NCBI RefSeq assembly: GCF_002865605.1
Contig: NZ_CP025583.1
Coordinates: 2,878,501-2,942,500 of the forward strand
Direction: 5' to 3'
Origin: Paracoccus jeotgali
Lineage (GTDB): Bacteria; Pseudomonadota; Alphaproteobacteria; Rhodobacterales; Rhodobacteraceae
Length of the DNA: 64,000 nucleotides
Under the pieces are notes generated by a model. The model was given only the letters and a program-made list of their open reading frames with translations. It did not search any database and was not told the origin of the DNA. A program made the position numbers and the translations under genes. Of this stretch, positions 52,061 through 60,376 are shown one piece after another (the stretch's first letter is position 1; every line of letters starts with the position of its first letter).

Positions 52061-53347
52061 ATGGATTGGCCGATCGGAACCGCGATCCTGTTTGCGCTGC
52101 TGTTTGCGGGCATTCCGATCGGCTATTGCCTGACCCTTGTCGGCTTTGCCGGGGTCGCCAGCATCATCGGCATCGACCCGGCGCTGGCGATGATCGGGCA
52201 GGTCTATTCCGATGCCGGCCGCAGCTATACGCTGTCGGTGGTGCCGCTGTTCCTGCTGATGGGCAACATGATCGTGCAATCCGGCATCGCGGACGAGATC
52301 TATGACGCCGCCAATGCCTGGCTGCGGCACCGCAAGGGCGGGCTGGCGATGGCAACGATCCTCGCCTGCGGCGGCTTCGGCTCGGTCTGCGGCTCGTCGC
52401 TGGCGACGGCGGCGACGATGGGCAAGATCGCGCTGCCGGCGATGCGGCGGCACGGCTATTCCGACGCGCTGGCGACGGGCTCGATCGCTGCGGGCGGGAC
52501 GCTGGGGATCATCATTCCGCCCTCGGTCATTCTGGTGATCTATGGCATCCTGACGCAGCAGGATATCGGCAAGCTGTTTCTGGCCGGGATCGTGCCGGGG
52601 CTGCTGGGGATCATCGGCTATATGCTGGCCGTGCGCTTGTCGCTGTTCATGCGCCCCGAGCAGATCGAGGCGCTGCCCCGGCTGTCGCTGGCCCGGCGGC
52701 TGGCCGCGACGCGCGGCGTCGCCCCGGCGCTGGCGCTGTTCGCCTTTGTGCTGGGCGGCATCTATCTGGGCGTCTTCACCGCCACCGAGGCCGCCGGAAT
52801 GGGCGCGGCCGGCGCGATCCTGCTGACCGCGGCGCGCGGCAAGCTGACCCTGCGCGGGACGCTGGTGACGCTGTTCGACACCGGCAAGACCACCGCGATC
52901 ATGTTCTTCGTGCTGTTCGGGGCGCTGTATTTTCTGAACTACGTCAACCTGTCGGGGCTTTCGACCGATATCAGGGGCTGGGTCCTGGGGCTGAACATGC
53001 CGCCGCTGGGGGTGATCCTGATGATCATGCTGATGCTGCTGGTGCTGGGCAGCCTGCTCGAGAGCCTGTCGATGGTCATGCTGGTGACGCCGATCCTATT
53101 TCCCATCGTCACGACGCTGGGCTTCGACCCGATCTGGTTCGGGGTGTTTCTTGTCGTGGCGACGGAACTCAGCTACATCACGCCGCCGATGGGGATGAAT
53201 GTCTTTGTGCTGCGGGTGGTGGCGCGGGACGTGCCCATCGGGCAGATTTTCCGGGGCGTGGTGCCGTTCGTGATCCTCGATCTGGTGCGGTTGGTCTTGC
53301 TGATCCTGTTCCCGATCCTGGCACTGGCGATCCCGCGCTCGATGTAG
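52061..53347 (+). CDS. TRAP transporter large membrane subunit (second system)
   Basis: A 428-residue DctM-family transporter with about 12 hydrophobic segments. Landmarks are SVVPLFLLMGNMIVQSGIAD, GSSLATAATMGKIALPAMRR, GGTLGIIIPPSVILVIYGI and the C-terminal SYITPPMGMNVFVLRVVARD. It completes the second TRAP transporter and is followed after 11 bp by a MarR gene that may be cotranscribed. Confidence 0.93.
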   Translation: MDWPIGTAILFALLFAGIPIGYCLTLVGFAGVASIIGIDPALAMIGQVYSDAGRSYTLSVVPLFLLMGNMIVQSGIADEIYDAANAWLRHRKGGLAMATILACGGFGSVCGSSLATAATMGKIALPAMRRHGYSDALATGSIAAGGTLGIIIPPSVILVIYGILTQQDIGKLFLAGIVPGLLGIIGYMLAVRLSLFMRPEQIEALPRLSLARRLAATRGVAPALALFAFVLGGIYLGVFTATEAAGMGAAGAILLTAARGKLTLRGTLVTLFDTGKTTAIMFFVLFGALYFLNYVNLSGLSTDIRGWVLGLNMPPLGVILMIMLMLLVLGSLLESLSMVMLVTPILFPIVTTLGFDPIWFGVFLVVATELSYITPPMGMNVFVLRVVARDVPIGQIFRGVVPFVILDLVRLVLLILFPILALAIPRSM

Positions 53348-53358
53348 GGGGCAGGGCG

Positions 53359-53826
53359 ATGGACGGGCGTGCGCAGCCAGAAGGCGAGACGGAAGCCGGC
53401 GGGTTTCTGCACGACTACACGCTGTTTCTGATGGCGATGGCCAGCGCTCATGTCAGCGCCGGGTTTCACCGCATCGCGGCCGAGCAAGGGCTGTCGGTGC
53501 CGGAATGGCGGGTGCTGGCCTGCCTGCACGACCGCAACACCGCCAGCATGACCGAGCTTGCCCGCCTGTCGCTGATGGAGCAGTCGCGCCTGACCCATCT
53601 GATCGGCCGGATGCAGGCGCGGGGGCTGGTCAGCCGCAAGCGCAGCAGCCAGAACCGGCGCAGCGTTCAGGTCCGCCTGACGCCCGAGGGCGCGACGCTG
53701 GCCGCCGATCTGGTCGCGCAGGCCAAGGCGCATGAAGGCGTGGCGGTCACCGAACGGTTGGGAGAGGACGGCCGGGCGCAGTTCCACGCCCTGCTGCGCC
53801 GGTTGATCGACGAGCCGCTGCCGTAA
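53359..53826 (+). CDS. MarR-family regulator at the end of the second TRAP operon
   Basis: A 155-residue winged-helix protein. LSVPEWRVLACLHDRNTASM, the helix SLMEQSRLTHLIGRMQARGL and the wing SRKRSSQNRRSVQVRLTPEG are typical MarR features. It starts 11 bp after the transporter gene, so it is likely in the same transcript and may report on the imported compound. It is one of three MarR proteins in the island and could bind the repeats at 50382-50456. Confidence 0.87.
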   Translation: MDGRAQPEGETEAGGFLHDYTLFLMAMASAHVSAGFHRIAAEQGLSVPEWRVLACLHDRNTASMTELARLSLMEQSRLTHLIGRMQARGLVSRKRSSQNRRSVQVRLTPEGATLAADLVAQAKAHEGVAVTERLGEDGRAQFHALLRRLIDEPLP

Positions 53827-53889
53827 GGCTGGGGCGGATCATGTTCCGGGCCAGCGACGCGCGCTTACATCCCTGACAGTCCGGCAGGC

Positions 53890-54576
53890 TCAGCCCAGTT
53901 CCGCGACGATGGCCTGGGCGGCGGCGCGCGGGTCGCGGGCCTGCCAGATCGGGCGGCCGACCACGATGTGATCGGCCCCGGCGGCGATGGCGGCGGCGGG
54001 GGTCTCGATCCGCTTCTGATCGCCCGCATCCGCGCCCAAGGGGCGAACGCCCGGCGTCACGATCAGCCGGCCCGCCGCTTGCGGCAAGGCGCGAATGGCT
54101 GCGGCCTCGCGCGGGCTGGCGATGATGCCGTCCGCGCCCGCGTCAAAGGCCCGCGCGGCGCGTTCGACGGCGATGTCATGCAGATCGCCCGGCGCCATCA
54201 TCCCGGCATCCAGATCGGCCCGGTCCAGCGAGGTCAGCACGGTCACGGCAAGGATCTTCAACTGAGAACCCGACGCGCCCTGCTTGGCCGCGTTGACCAC
54301 ATGGGGGTCGCCATGCACGGTCAGGAAATCCAGATCGAACGCCGCCAGCCCGCGCACGGCGGCCTCGACCGTCGCGCCGATATCGAACAGCTTCATGTCC
54401 AGAAAGATGCGCTTGCCGTGGGCGTCCTTCAGCTCTTGCGCGAGCGCCAGCCCGCCGCCGGTCAGCATCCCCAGCCCGATCTTGTAGAACGAGGCCGCGT
54501 CCCCGATCCGGGCCGCCATCTCCAGCCCGGCAAGCGCGTTGCCGACATCAAGTGCCACGATCAGCCGGTCGTCCAT
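53890..54576 (-). CDS. pyrF: Orotidine 5'-phosphate decarboxylase
   Basis: PyrF converts OMP to UMP in the last step of pyrimidine synthesis. The 228-residue protein has RLIVALDVGNALAGLEMA, the catalytic lysine/aspartate array IFLDMKLFDIGATVEAAVRG and the C-terminal phosphate-binding DHIVVGRPIWQARDP. ATG 54576 follows GGGGAACGAAGG; the longer reading from 54642 is not supported. It marks the return to core genes. Confidence 0.95.
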   Translation of the reverse strand: MDDRLIVALDVGNALAGLEMAARIGDAASFYKIGLGMLTGGGLALAQELKDAHGKRIFLDMKLFDIGATVEAAVRGLAAFDLDFLTVHGDPHVVNAAKQGASGSQLKILAVTVLTSLDRADLDAGMMAPGDLHDIAVERAARAFDAGADGIIASPREAAAIRALPQAAGRLIVTPGVRPLGADAGDQKRIETPAAAIAAGADHIVVGRPIWQARDPRAAAQAIVAELG

Positions 54577-54684
54577 CCTTCGTTCCCCTGTCCCAGTGCC
54601 GCAAAACCGGCGCGGGCGAGGCATAACGCAGAAATCGGCCACCGACCAGTTGCCGGCGGCCGATTTGCTTGACCCCGTTCGGCC

Positions 54685-55452
54685 CTAATCGAGTTCCTGC
54701 ACGCCCCCGCCCGAGACGGTCAGGATCTGGCCGCTGATCCAGCTTGCGGCGGGCGAGCAGAGAAACAGCGCGGCCTTGGCCATGTCCTCGGGCTCGCCCA
54801 GCCGGTGGATCGGGGTGTGGGACAGCATCCGGCGCTCGATTTCGTCATCCAGCACCGATTCCAGCGCCGCCGTCCGTGTCGCCCCCGGCGCCACGCCGTT
54901 GACGCGGATGTTGCGCGGGCCGAGGTCAAAGGCGATGTTGCGCACCAGATGGCTGGCCGCCGCCTTGGACGCGCCATAGGCGGCCATGCGCTTGTTGCGA
55001 TTCTCGGCCGCCATCGAGGTCACGGCAAGGATCGCGCCGCCGCCCGCCGTTTCCATATGCGGGGCGGCAAGCTGCGCCAGACGGAACAGCGAAAAGACGT
55101 TCAGCTCGAACGCCTGGCGGAAATCCTGCATGGGCATGTCGAAGGGCTTGGGCCCGCCGCCGCCGGCATTGGCGATCAGCGCGGTCAGCTTGCCGAAGCG
55201 CGAGACGGTGGTGTCGATCAGGGCCGTCAGATCGCCCTCGCGCGTGACGTCGCAGGCGATGGCGGCGGCCTGGCCACCGGCGGCCGCGATCTCATCCGCG
55301 ACGGCGGTTGCGGCGTCCTCGGTCAGGTCGCTGACCATCACGGCGGCGCCGGCACCGGCAAAGGTCAGCGCAATCGCCCGACCGATGCCCGCACCGGCGC
55401 CGGTGACGACCGCCACCTGCCCGTCGAGCCGAAAATCCTGCGGATCATACAT
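54685..55452 (-). CDS. hdhA: SDR oxidoreductase close to 7-alpha-hydroxysteroid dehydrogenase
   Basis: A 255-residue classical SDR strikingly like E. coli HdhA. It has VVTGAGAGIGRAIALTFAGA, NAGGGGPKPFDMPM, TSMAAENRNKRMAAYGASKA with the Tyr-Lys pair, and ends SGQILTVSGGGVQELD. HdhA oxidises the 7-alpha-hydroxyl of bile acids, but in a soil or marine bacterium the true substrate may be another alcohol. The start at 55452 is an ATG. It is followed on the same strand by pyrF after 108 bp. Confidence 0.85.
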   Translation of the reverse strand: MYDPQDFRLDGQVAVVTGAGAGIGRAIALTFAGAGAAVMVSDLTEDAATAVADEIAAAGGQAAAIACDVTREGDLTALIDTTVSRFGKLTALIANAGGGGPKPFDMPMQDFRQAFELNVFSLFRLAQLAAPHMETAGGGAILAVTSMAAENRNKRMAAYGASKAAASHLVRNIAFDLGPRNIRVNGVAPGATRTAALESVLDDEIERRMLSHTPIHRLGEPEDMAKAALFLCSPAASWISGQILTVSGGGVQELD

Positions 55453-55479
55453 GGCCGACCCCCCGCCGCGTCGCCGGCA

Positions 55480-56043
55480 TCACAGCCCCTGCCGCCGCCG
55501 TCCGGCCTTGCGCAGCCCGAAGGAGAGCACCACGAACAGCACCCCGATGGCGATGGACCAGATCGCGATCAGCCAGATCAGCGACAGCAAGCCGGCGGTG
55601 GGCAGCGTCACCAGCAGCACCCCGAACAGGATCGACAGCACGCCGCCCAGGATCAGCAGCCATTCGCCCTCGATCTGCTTGCGAAGCTGGATCGCGGCGA
55701 TGATGCGCAGAACGCCACCCACAACCGCCCAGGCGGCGACGAACATCAGCAGCGCGATGGCGGTGATGCCGGGCATGAACAGCGCGATCAGACCGACGAT
55801 GACCCCCAGCACGCCGTCCAGCAGGAAGGCCCACCACCTGTCCAGCCGGTCGCGGTAGCGGATCGAATCGGCGATGGCAAAGGCCCCGTCGACCAGCACC
55901 CAGGCCCCGAACAGGATCACCAGCACCGACAGCGTCAGCCCCGGCCAGGCAAAGGCCGCGATGCCGAACAGGATCGCCGCGATCCCGCGCAGCAGCAAAA
56001 GCCACCAGTTCCGTTCCAGATATGTCATCAGATCGTCCATCAT
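55480..56043 (-). CDS. HdeD/DUF308 family membrane protein
   Basis: A 187-residue protein with six hydrophobic segments in three repeated pairs, such as LLLLRGIAAILFGIAAFAWP, FLLDGVLGVIVGLIALFMPG and LLILGGVLSILFGVLLVTLP. This pattern defines the HdeD/DUF308 family, linked to acid resistance in E. coli. ATG 56043 follows AAAGGAAGCC; an upstream ATG at 56070 is less well placed. A basic tail (RKAGRRRQ) faces the cytoplasm. The 284-bp gap to the next gene contains a short stem (56284-56299) and no other clear element. Confidence 0.85.
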   Translation of the reverse strand: MMDDLMTYLERNWWLLLLRGIAAILFGIAAFAWPGLTLSVLVILFGAWVLVDGAFAIADSIRYRDRLDRWWAFLLDGVLGVIVGLIALFMPGITAIALLMFVAAWAVVGGVLRIIAAIQLRKQIEGEWLLILGGVLSILFGVLLVTLPTAGLLSLIWLIAIWSIAIGVLFVVLSFGLRKAGRRRQGL

Positions 56044-56327
56044 GGCTTCCTTTGCTGAATTGCGCGTCATCTCGCCCCAAATGTCGCCCTGCTTTGCCGA
56101 TGAAACAAGCCGCAGCGCCGATTTCGCCCGCTTTTTCTGCGGATTGCGGGGCGAAAGTCGCAGAAACGGGGTGGCTGCGACATTATGGCAGGCCGCGCCC
56201 TCAGCATCTTTCCGCCGAGTCAGAGGGCTTTGATCTGGGTCATGGACTTTCCCATTCGCGGAAGGTTAACGTGGCAGAGAATCGGGGTCTTTCGACCCCT
56301 TGGCCACTTGTTCAGTGAGAGACCGGA

Positions 56328-59018
56328 ATGACATATTTTCAGCCTACTCGTCGTGCGTTTCTGATCGGCGCGGCTGCGGCCGGGGGGGCCGCCTATCTGC
56401 GGGGTTCGACCGCGCTTGCCTCTCTCGATCCGAATTCCTTCACCACCGACCGGATCTTTCACGCCACCCATTACGGCCCGTTCGAGGCCGTGGTCCGCGA
56501 TGGCGAGCTGATCAACATCAACGCGATCACCGAACTGGACGCGCAGCCGACCGAGATGCTGATGTATGGCGTCAAGGACCGGACCTATGACAAAAGCCGC
56601 ATCAACTATCCCATGGTGCGCAAATCCTACCTGGAAAACTGGCAGAACGGCGACACCAAGCCCGAACTGCGCGGCAAAGAGCCCTATGTCCGCGTCGATT
56701 GGGACACGGTCTGGAGCCTGACCGCCAAGGCGCTGCTGGACACCGCGACCGAGTTCGGCAACGAGGCGATCTTCAGCTCGTCCTATGGCGGCTGGGCCAA
56801 TGCCGGCAACTTCCGCCCCAACGTGATGCAGGGGCGGCTGCTGAACCTGATCGGCGGCTGCACCAACACGCAGGGCGACTGGTCGGCGGGTGCCTCGCAG
56901 ATCTGCCTGCCGCGCGTCATCGGCGATATGGAGGTTTACTCCGCCCAGACCGCGTGGGAGGTGATCCGCGACAATACCGAGGTCTTCGTCTTTGTCGGCT
57001 GCGACCCGATCAAGAACAACCGCATCGAATACACCGTGGCCGACCACCAGATGTCCGGCCCCTGGGCCGAGATCCGCGACGCGGGCTGCAAGTTCATCTC
57101 GATCAACCCGCAGCGCACCGCCTCGGACGAATATGTCGGCGCCGAGTGGATCAAGATCGTCCCGAACACCGACACCGCGCTGTTCCTCGCCATGGCCCAT
57201 CACGTGCTGGAACAGGGTCTGGAAGATCAGGCCTATATGGACAAATACAGCATCGGGGCCGACAAATGGATCGCCTACGTCAAGGGCGAGGATGACGGCA
57301 CGCCGAAGACCCCGGAATGGGCCGCCGCGATCACCGGCATCGATGCCGCGCAGATCCGCGAACTGGCCGAGCTGCTGGCGAAATCGCGCACCGAGATCGC
57401 CGGCGCCTGGTCGCTGCAGCGCGCCCAGCATGGCGAGATGACCCATTGGGCGATCGTCAACTTTGCCGCGTTGACCGGCAAGATCGGCAAGCCGGGGCAG
57501 GGCGTGGGCTTTTCCTGGCATTACGGCGGCGGCGGGATGCCGCAATCGTTCAAATCGACGCCCACCGGCCTCAGCCAGGGCCGCAACTGGGTCAAGGGCA
57601 TCTGCCCGGCCAGCCGCATCACCGAGATGCTGGAGAATCCGGGCCAGAAGTTCACCTATAACGGGCACGAAGGCACCTACCCCGACGTCAAGATGATCTA
57701 TAACGCCGGCAACAACTTCATGTCGCACCAGCAGGACACCAACCGGCTGATCAAGGCGCTGGAAAAGGTCGATCACATCGTCAGCGTGGACGTCTGGTGG
57801 ACAGCGGCGACGCGGTGGGCCGACATCGTCATGCCCGCCTGCAGCACGCTGGAGCGCGACGACATCAGCGTCGGCGGCACCTATTCCAACGACAAGGTCT
57901 ATGCGATGAAGAAGGTGATCGAGCCGGTGGGCGAAAGCCTCTCGGACTATCACATCTGCGAAGGTCTGGCCGACAAGATGAACCTGTGGACGCAGTTCAC
58001 CGACGGCCTGGACCTGATGGACCACATCGAGGACGCCTACTCCCGTTCGGCCGCGGCAGAGCACACGCCCTTCGAGGAGTTCTGGGAAAAGGGCTATGCC
58101 CGTCAGGAGGTGCCCGAAGAGGCCCGCCGCTGGGTCCGTCACGGCGATTTCTACACCGACCCGGACAAGAACCCGCTGCACACCAACTCTGGCAAGATCG
58201 AGATGTTCTGCGAGGAAATCGCCGGCTTCAATCTGGACGACTGCCCCGGCATGCCGGTCTGGATGGAAAAGCACGAATATCTTGGCAACGCCAGGGAAGG
58301 CCAACTGCACGTCGTCAGCCCGCACCCGTGGTACCGCCTGCACAGCCAGATGGACCAGTCGAGCACGCTGCGCGATCTCTACAAGATCCAGGGGCGCGAG
58401 CCGGCGCGGATCAACCGGCAGGACGCCGAGGCGCGCGGGATCGAGGATGGCGACCTGATCGAGCTGTATAACGACCGCGGCACGATCATCGTCGGCGCCA
58501 TCCTGTCGGACGATATCATGCCCGGCGTGGTCTCGGTCTATGAAGGGGCGTGGCCGTCGCTGGACAGCAAGGGGCGCTGCAACTCGGGTCTGGTGAACTT
58601 CCTGACCTCGACGCAGCGGTCCTCGGGGCTGAGCCAGGCGACCAGTGCCAACACCGTGCTGTGCGAGATGCGCAAATGCGAGGATCCCGAGGGGCCGAAC
58701 ATGGCCTATGAAAAGCCCGAGATCACCGAGGATTACGAGATCGCAGAGATCGACGAGGATCTGCTGGGCCTCGACCGCGTCGAGCAGATCACCGAGAACC
58801 TGCTGGCCGATGCGACCGAGGGCGAAAAGATCTTCTATGAACGCTGCACGGTCTGCCACGGCCCGCGCGAGGTCAGCCACTTTACCCAGAACCAGTGGAA
58901 GGGCATCACCCCGTCGATGTTCCCCCGCGCCGGTCTTGACGAGAACGAGGCGACTTTGGTGATGGAGTTCCTGATGGCCAACGCCTCGGACGCGCCCAAG
59001 GCGGATTCGCTGCAATAG
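56328..59018 (+). CDS. TorA/DorA/BisC-like molybdopterin oxidoreductase with a fused C-terminal haem domain
   Basis: An 896-residue periplasmic enzyme. A Tat signal (TRRAFLIGAAAAGGAA) is followed by a molybdopterin-guanine-dinucleotide domain of the DMSO reductase family: VFVGCDPIKNNRIEY, LQRAQHGEMTHWAIVN and MSHQQDTNRLIKALEKVDHI. Where TorA/DorA have the Mo-ligand serine (GSYGWKSPG-like), this protein reads YGGWANAG (153-160), with Asn where Ser is expected. Residues 820-885 form a c-type haem domain, CTVCH at 840-844, resembling the C-terminus of TorC. It therefore carries its own electron-entry module. The substrate (an N- or S-oxide) is not known. Confidence 0.87.
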   Translation: MTYFQPTRRAFLIGAAAAGGAAYLRGSTALASLDPNSFTTDRIFHATHYGPFEAVVRDGELININAITELDAQPTEMLMYGVKDRTYDKSRINYPMVRKSYLENWQNGDTKPELRGKEPYVRVDWDTVWSLTAKALLDTATEFGNEAIFSSSYGGWANAGNFRPNVMQGRLLNLIGGCTNTQGDWSAGASQICLPRVIGDMEVYSAQTAWEVIRDNTEVFVFVGCDPIKNNRIEYTVADHQMSGPWAEIRDAGCKFISINPQRTASDEYVGAEWIKIVPNTDTALFLAMAHHVLEQGLEDQAYMDKYSIGADKWIAYVKGEDDGTPKTPEWAAAITGIDAAQIRELAELLAKSRTEIAGAWSLQRAQHGEMTHWAIVNFAALTGKIGKPGQGVGFSWHYGGGGMPQSFKSTPTGLSQGRNWVKGICPASRITEMLENPGQKFTYNGHEGTYPDVKMIYNAGNNFMSHQQDTNRLIKALEKVDHIVSVDVWWTAATRWADIVMPACSTLERDDISVGGTYSNDKVYAMKKVIEPVGESLSDYHICEGLADKMNLWTQFTDGLDLMDHIEDAYSRSAAAEHTPFEEFWEKGYARQEVPEEARRWVRHGDFYTDPDKNPLHTNSGKIEMFCEEIAGFNLDDCPGMPVWMEKHEYLGNAREGQLHVVSPHPWYRLHSQMDQSSTLRDLYKIQGREPARINRQDAEARGIEDGDLIELYNDRGTIIVGAILSDDIMPGVVSVYEGAWPSLDSKGRCNSGLVNFLTSTQRSSGLSQATSANTVLCEMRKCEDPEGPNMAYEKPEITEDYEIAEIDEDLLGLDRVEQITENLLADATEGEKIFYERCTVCHGPREVSHFTQNQWKGITPSMFPRAGLDENEATLVMEFLMANASDAPKADSLQ

Positions 59019-59034
59019 AGACCGGCAGACCCCG

Positions 59035-59060
59035 CCCGGCGCGCCGCTGCGTGCGCCGGG
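59035..59060 (+). terminator. Stable hairpin between the molybdoenzyme gene and the binding-protein gene
   Basis: CCCGGCGC (59035-59042) pairs with GCGCCGGG (59053-59060), 16 bp after the molybdoenzyme stop. There is no T run, so it may attenuate or protect the mRNA rather than fully terminate. Confidence 0.45.
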
Positions 59061-59119
59061 CATCAACAGCACGCCACTGCGGCTTTCCAGTCCGCGACCG
59101 GCCTGAAGGGAGGAACTGC

Positions 59120-60223
59120 ATGAACACCATGACCGCAACCGCAGTTGCGCTTGCCGCGACGCTGACCATGGGCTCGGGCCTGGCGGCCGAGACGATCCGC
59201 GCCACATCCGGCTTTGGCCCCGATCACTCGCTGGCGACGGCCATCTATCCCGAGATCGGCGCCCGGCTGGAGGAGTTCACCCAGGGCGGCTGGAGTGTCG
59301 AGGACACGCCGTCCGGCATGGTCGCGCCGAACGAGATGGTCGCCGGTCTGCGCGACGGCAAGACCGATCTGGGCGCCGTCGTGCTGCCCTATTTCCCCGA
59401 ACTTTACGCCGAATCCTCGCTGCCGTCCGAGCTGTCGCTGATCGGCAGCGACAGCCGCGCGATCTCGGCCGCGACGACGGAATATCTGGTCACCTGCGAC
59501 GAATGCCGGGCCGAGTTCGCGGCCAATGGGCAGGTCTATCTGGGGTCGGACACCACGCCCAGCTACAACCTGCTGACCACGCAGCCGGTCCGAAATGCCG
59601 AGGATCTGCGCGGGATGCGGATCCGCGTCGGCGCGCCGATCTTCGCGGCCTTCATCACCAAGCTGGGCGGGGTGGTCGTGCAGGCGCCCTCGTCCGAACT
59701 GGCCGATGCGCTGTCGCGCAATGCCGTCGCGGGGACCTTCGACGGCGATCAGGAAATCATCGGCGGCGGCGTGCGCGACCAGATCAAGTTCGTCACCGAT
59801 ATCGGGCTGGGCGTCTATAACGGTGCCGCCGCCGCCGTCGCCAGCCAGTCGCTATGGGACCGCATGTCGCCCGAGGATCGCGCCGCCTTGGCCCGCGCCG
59901 CGCAATACGGCATCGCCAAGGGCATCGACACCTTCCGCACGCAGGCCGACGAGGCCCGCAAGGTCGAGGGCATCGAGTTCATCGAGATGGATGACAGCCT
60001 GCAAAGCGCCCGCGACGCCTTCATCGATGAGCAGCTGACCAACGCCGCCCGCATCCTTGCCGACCGCGGCGTGACCGACTCGCAGGCCAAGGCCTATCGC
60101 TATGCCGCGCTGATCGGCAAATGGGAGCATCTGATCACCCCAGAGATGACGCCCGAGGATCTGGCCCAGCTTCGATATGACGAAATCTTCGCCGATCTCG
60201 ACATGGCCGCTTTCCCCCGATAA
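59120..60223 (+). CDS. Orphan TRAP-type substrate-binding protein
   Basis: A 367-residue DctP-family periplasmic protein with a signal peptide (TATAVALAATLTMGSGLAAE). The ligand block is AEDLRGMRIRVGAPIFAAFI and the later VQAPSSELADALSRNAVAGT is typical. A cysteine pair (TCDECRAEF) is unusual. No TRAP membrane genes adjoin it, so it may serve a transporter elsewhere or act as a periplasmic sensor for the molybdoenzyme gene upstream, as TorT does for TorA systems. GGGAGGAACTGC precedes ATG 59120. Confidence 0.85.
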   Translation: MNTMTATAVALAATLTMGSGLAAETIRATSGFGPDHSLATAIYPEIGARLEEFTQGGWSVEDTPSGMVAPNEMVAGLRDGKTDLGAVVLPYFPELYAESSLPSELSLIGSDSRAISAATTEYLVTCDECRAEFAANGQVYLGSDTTPSYNLLTTQPVRNAEDLRGMRIRVGAPIFAAFITKLGGVVVQAPSSELADALSRNAVAGTFDGDQEIIGGGVRDQIKFVTDIGLGVYNGAAAAVASQSLWDRMSPEDRAALARAAQYGIAKGIDTFRTQADEARKVEGIEFIEMDDSLQSARDAFIDEQLTNAARILADRGVTDSQAKAYRYAALIGKWEHLITPEMTPEDLAQLRYDEIFADLDMAAFPR

Positions 60224-60233
60224 CGACTTGCTT

Positions 60234-60258
60234 CGCCCGCGCCGGAACGTCGCGGGCG
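60234..60258 (+). terminator. Terminator after the binding-protein gene
   Basis: CGCCCGCG (60234-60241) pairs with CGCGGGCG (60251-60258), followed by GCTTTCGTTT. It lies 10 bp after the stop. Confidence 0.75.
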
Positions 60259-60274
60259 GCTTTCGTTTCAGATG

Positions 60275-60303
60275 CTTGCAGCATCGCATTCCGCTTCCCA
60301 TCT
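60275..60303 (+). promoter_or_regulatory. RpoH (heat-shock) type promoter of clpB
   Basis: CTTG (60275-60278) and CCCATCT (60297-60303) are separated by 18 bp, 73 bp before the clpB start. The -10 fits the CCCATNT heat-shock box. This agrees with the known heat-shock control of clpB. Confidence 0.55.
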
Positions 60304-60376
60304 GTAGGACAGGACCCGGTCCGCGCCGCGCCAGAACGGGCTGCGCCTTAGCCGGGGGCTGTAAAAGGAGCGATCC

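Noticed and set aside
22256..53826. Integrative element carrying the catabolic island
   Set aside because: I found no integrase, transposase or repeated attachment site. tRNA-Val lies near the left side, but no partial copy of its 3' end was seen at the right side.
56220..59207. 995-residue minus-strand frame antisense to the molybdoenzyme gene
   Set aside because: The sequence is rich in Asp/Arg/Gly/His with no recognisable domain, while the plus frame has a Tat signal, a molybdopterin domain and a haem motif. The length only reflects high GC content.
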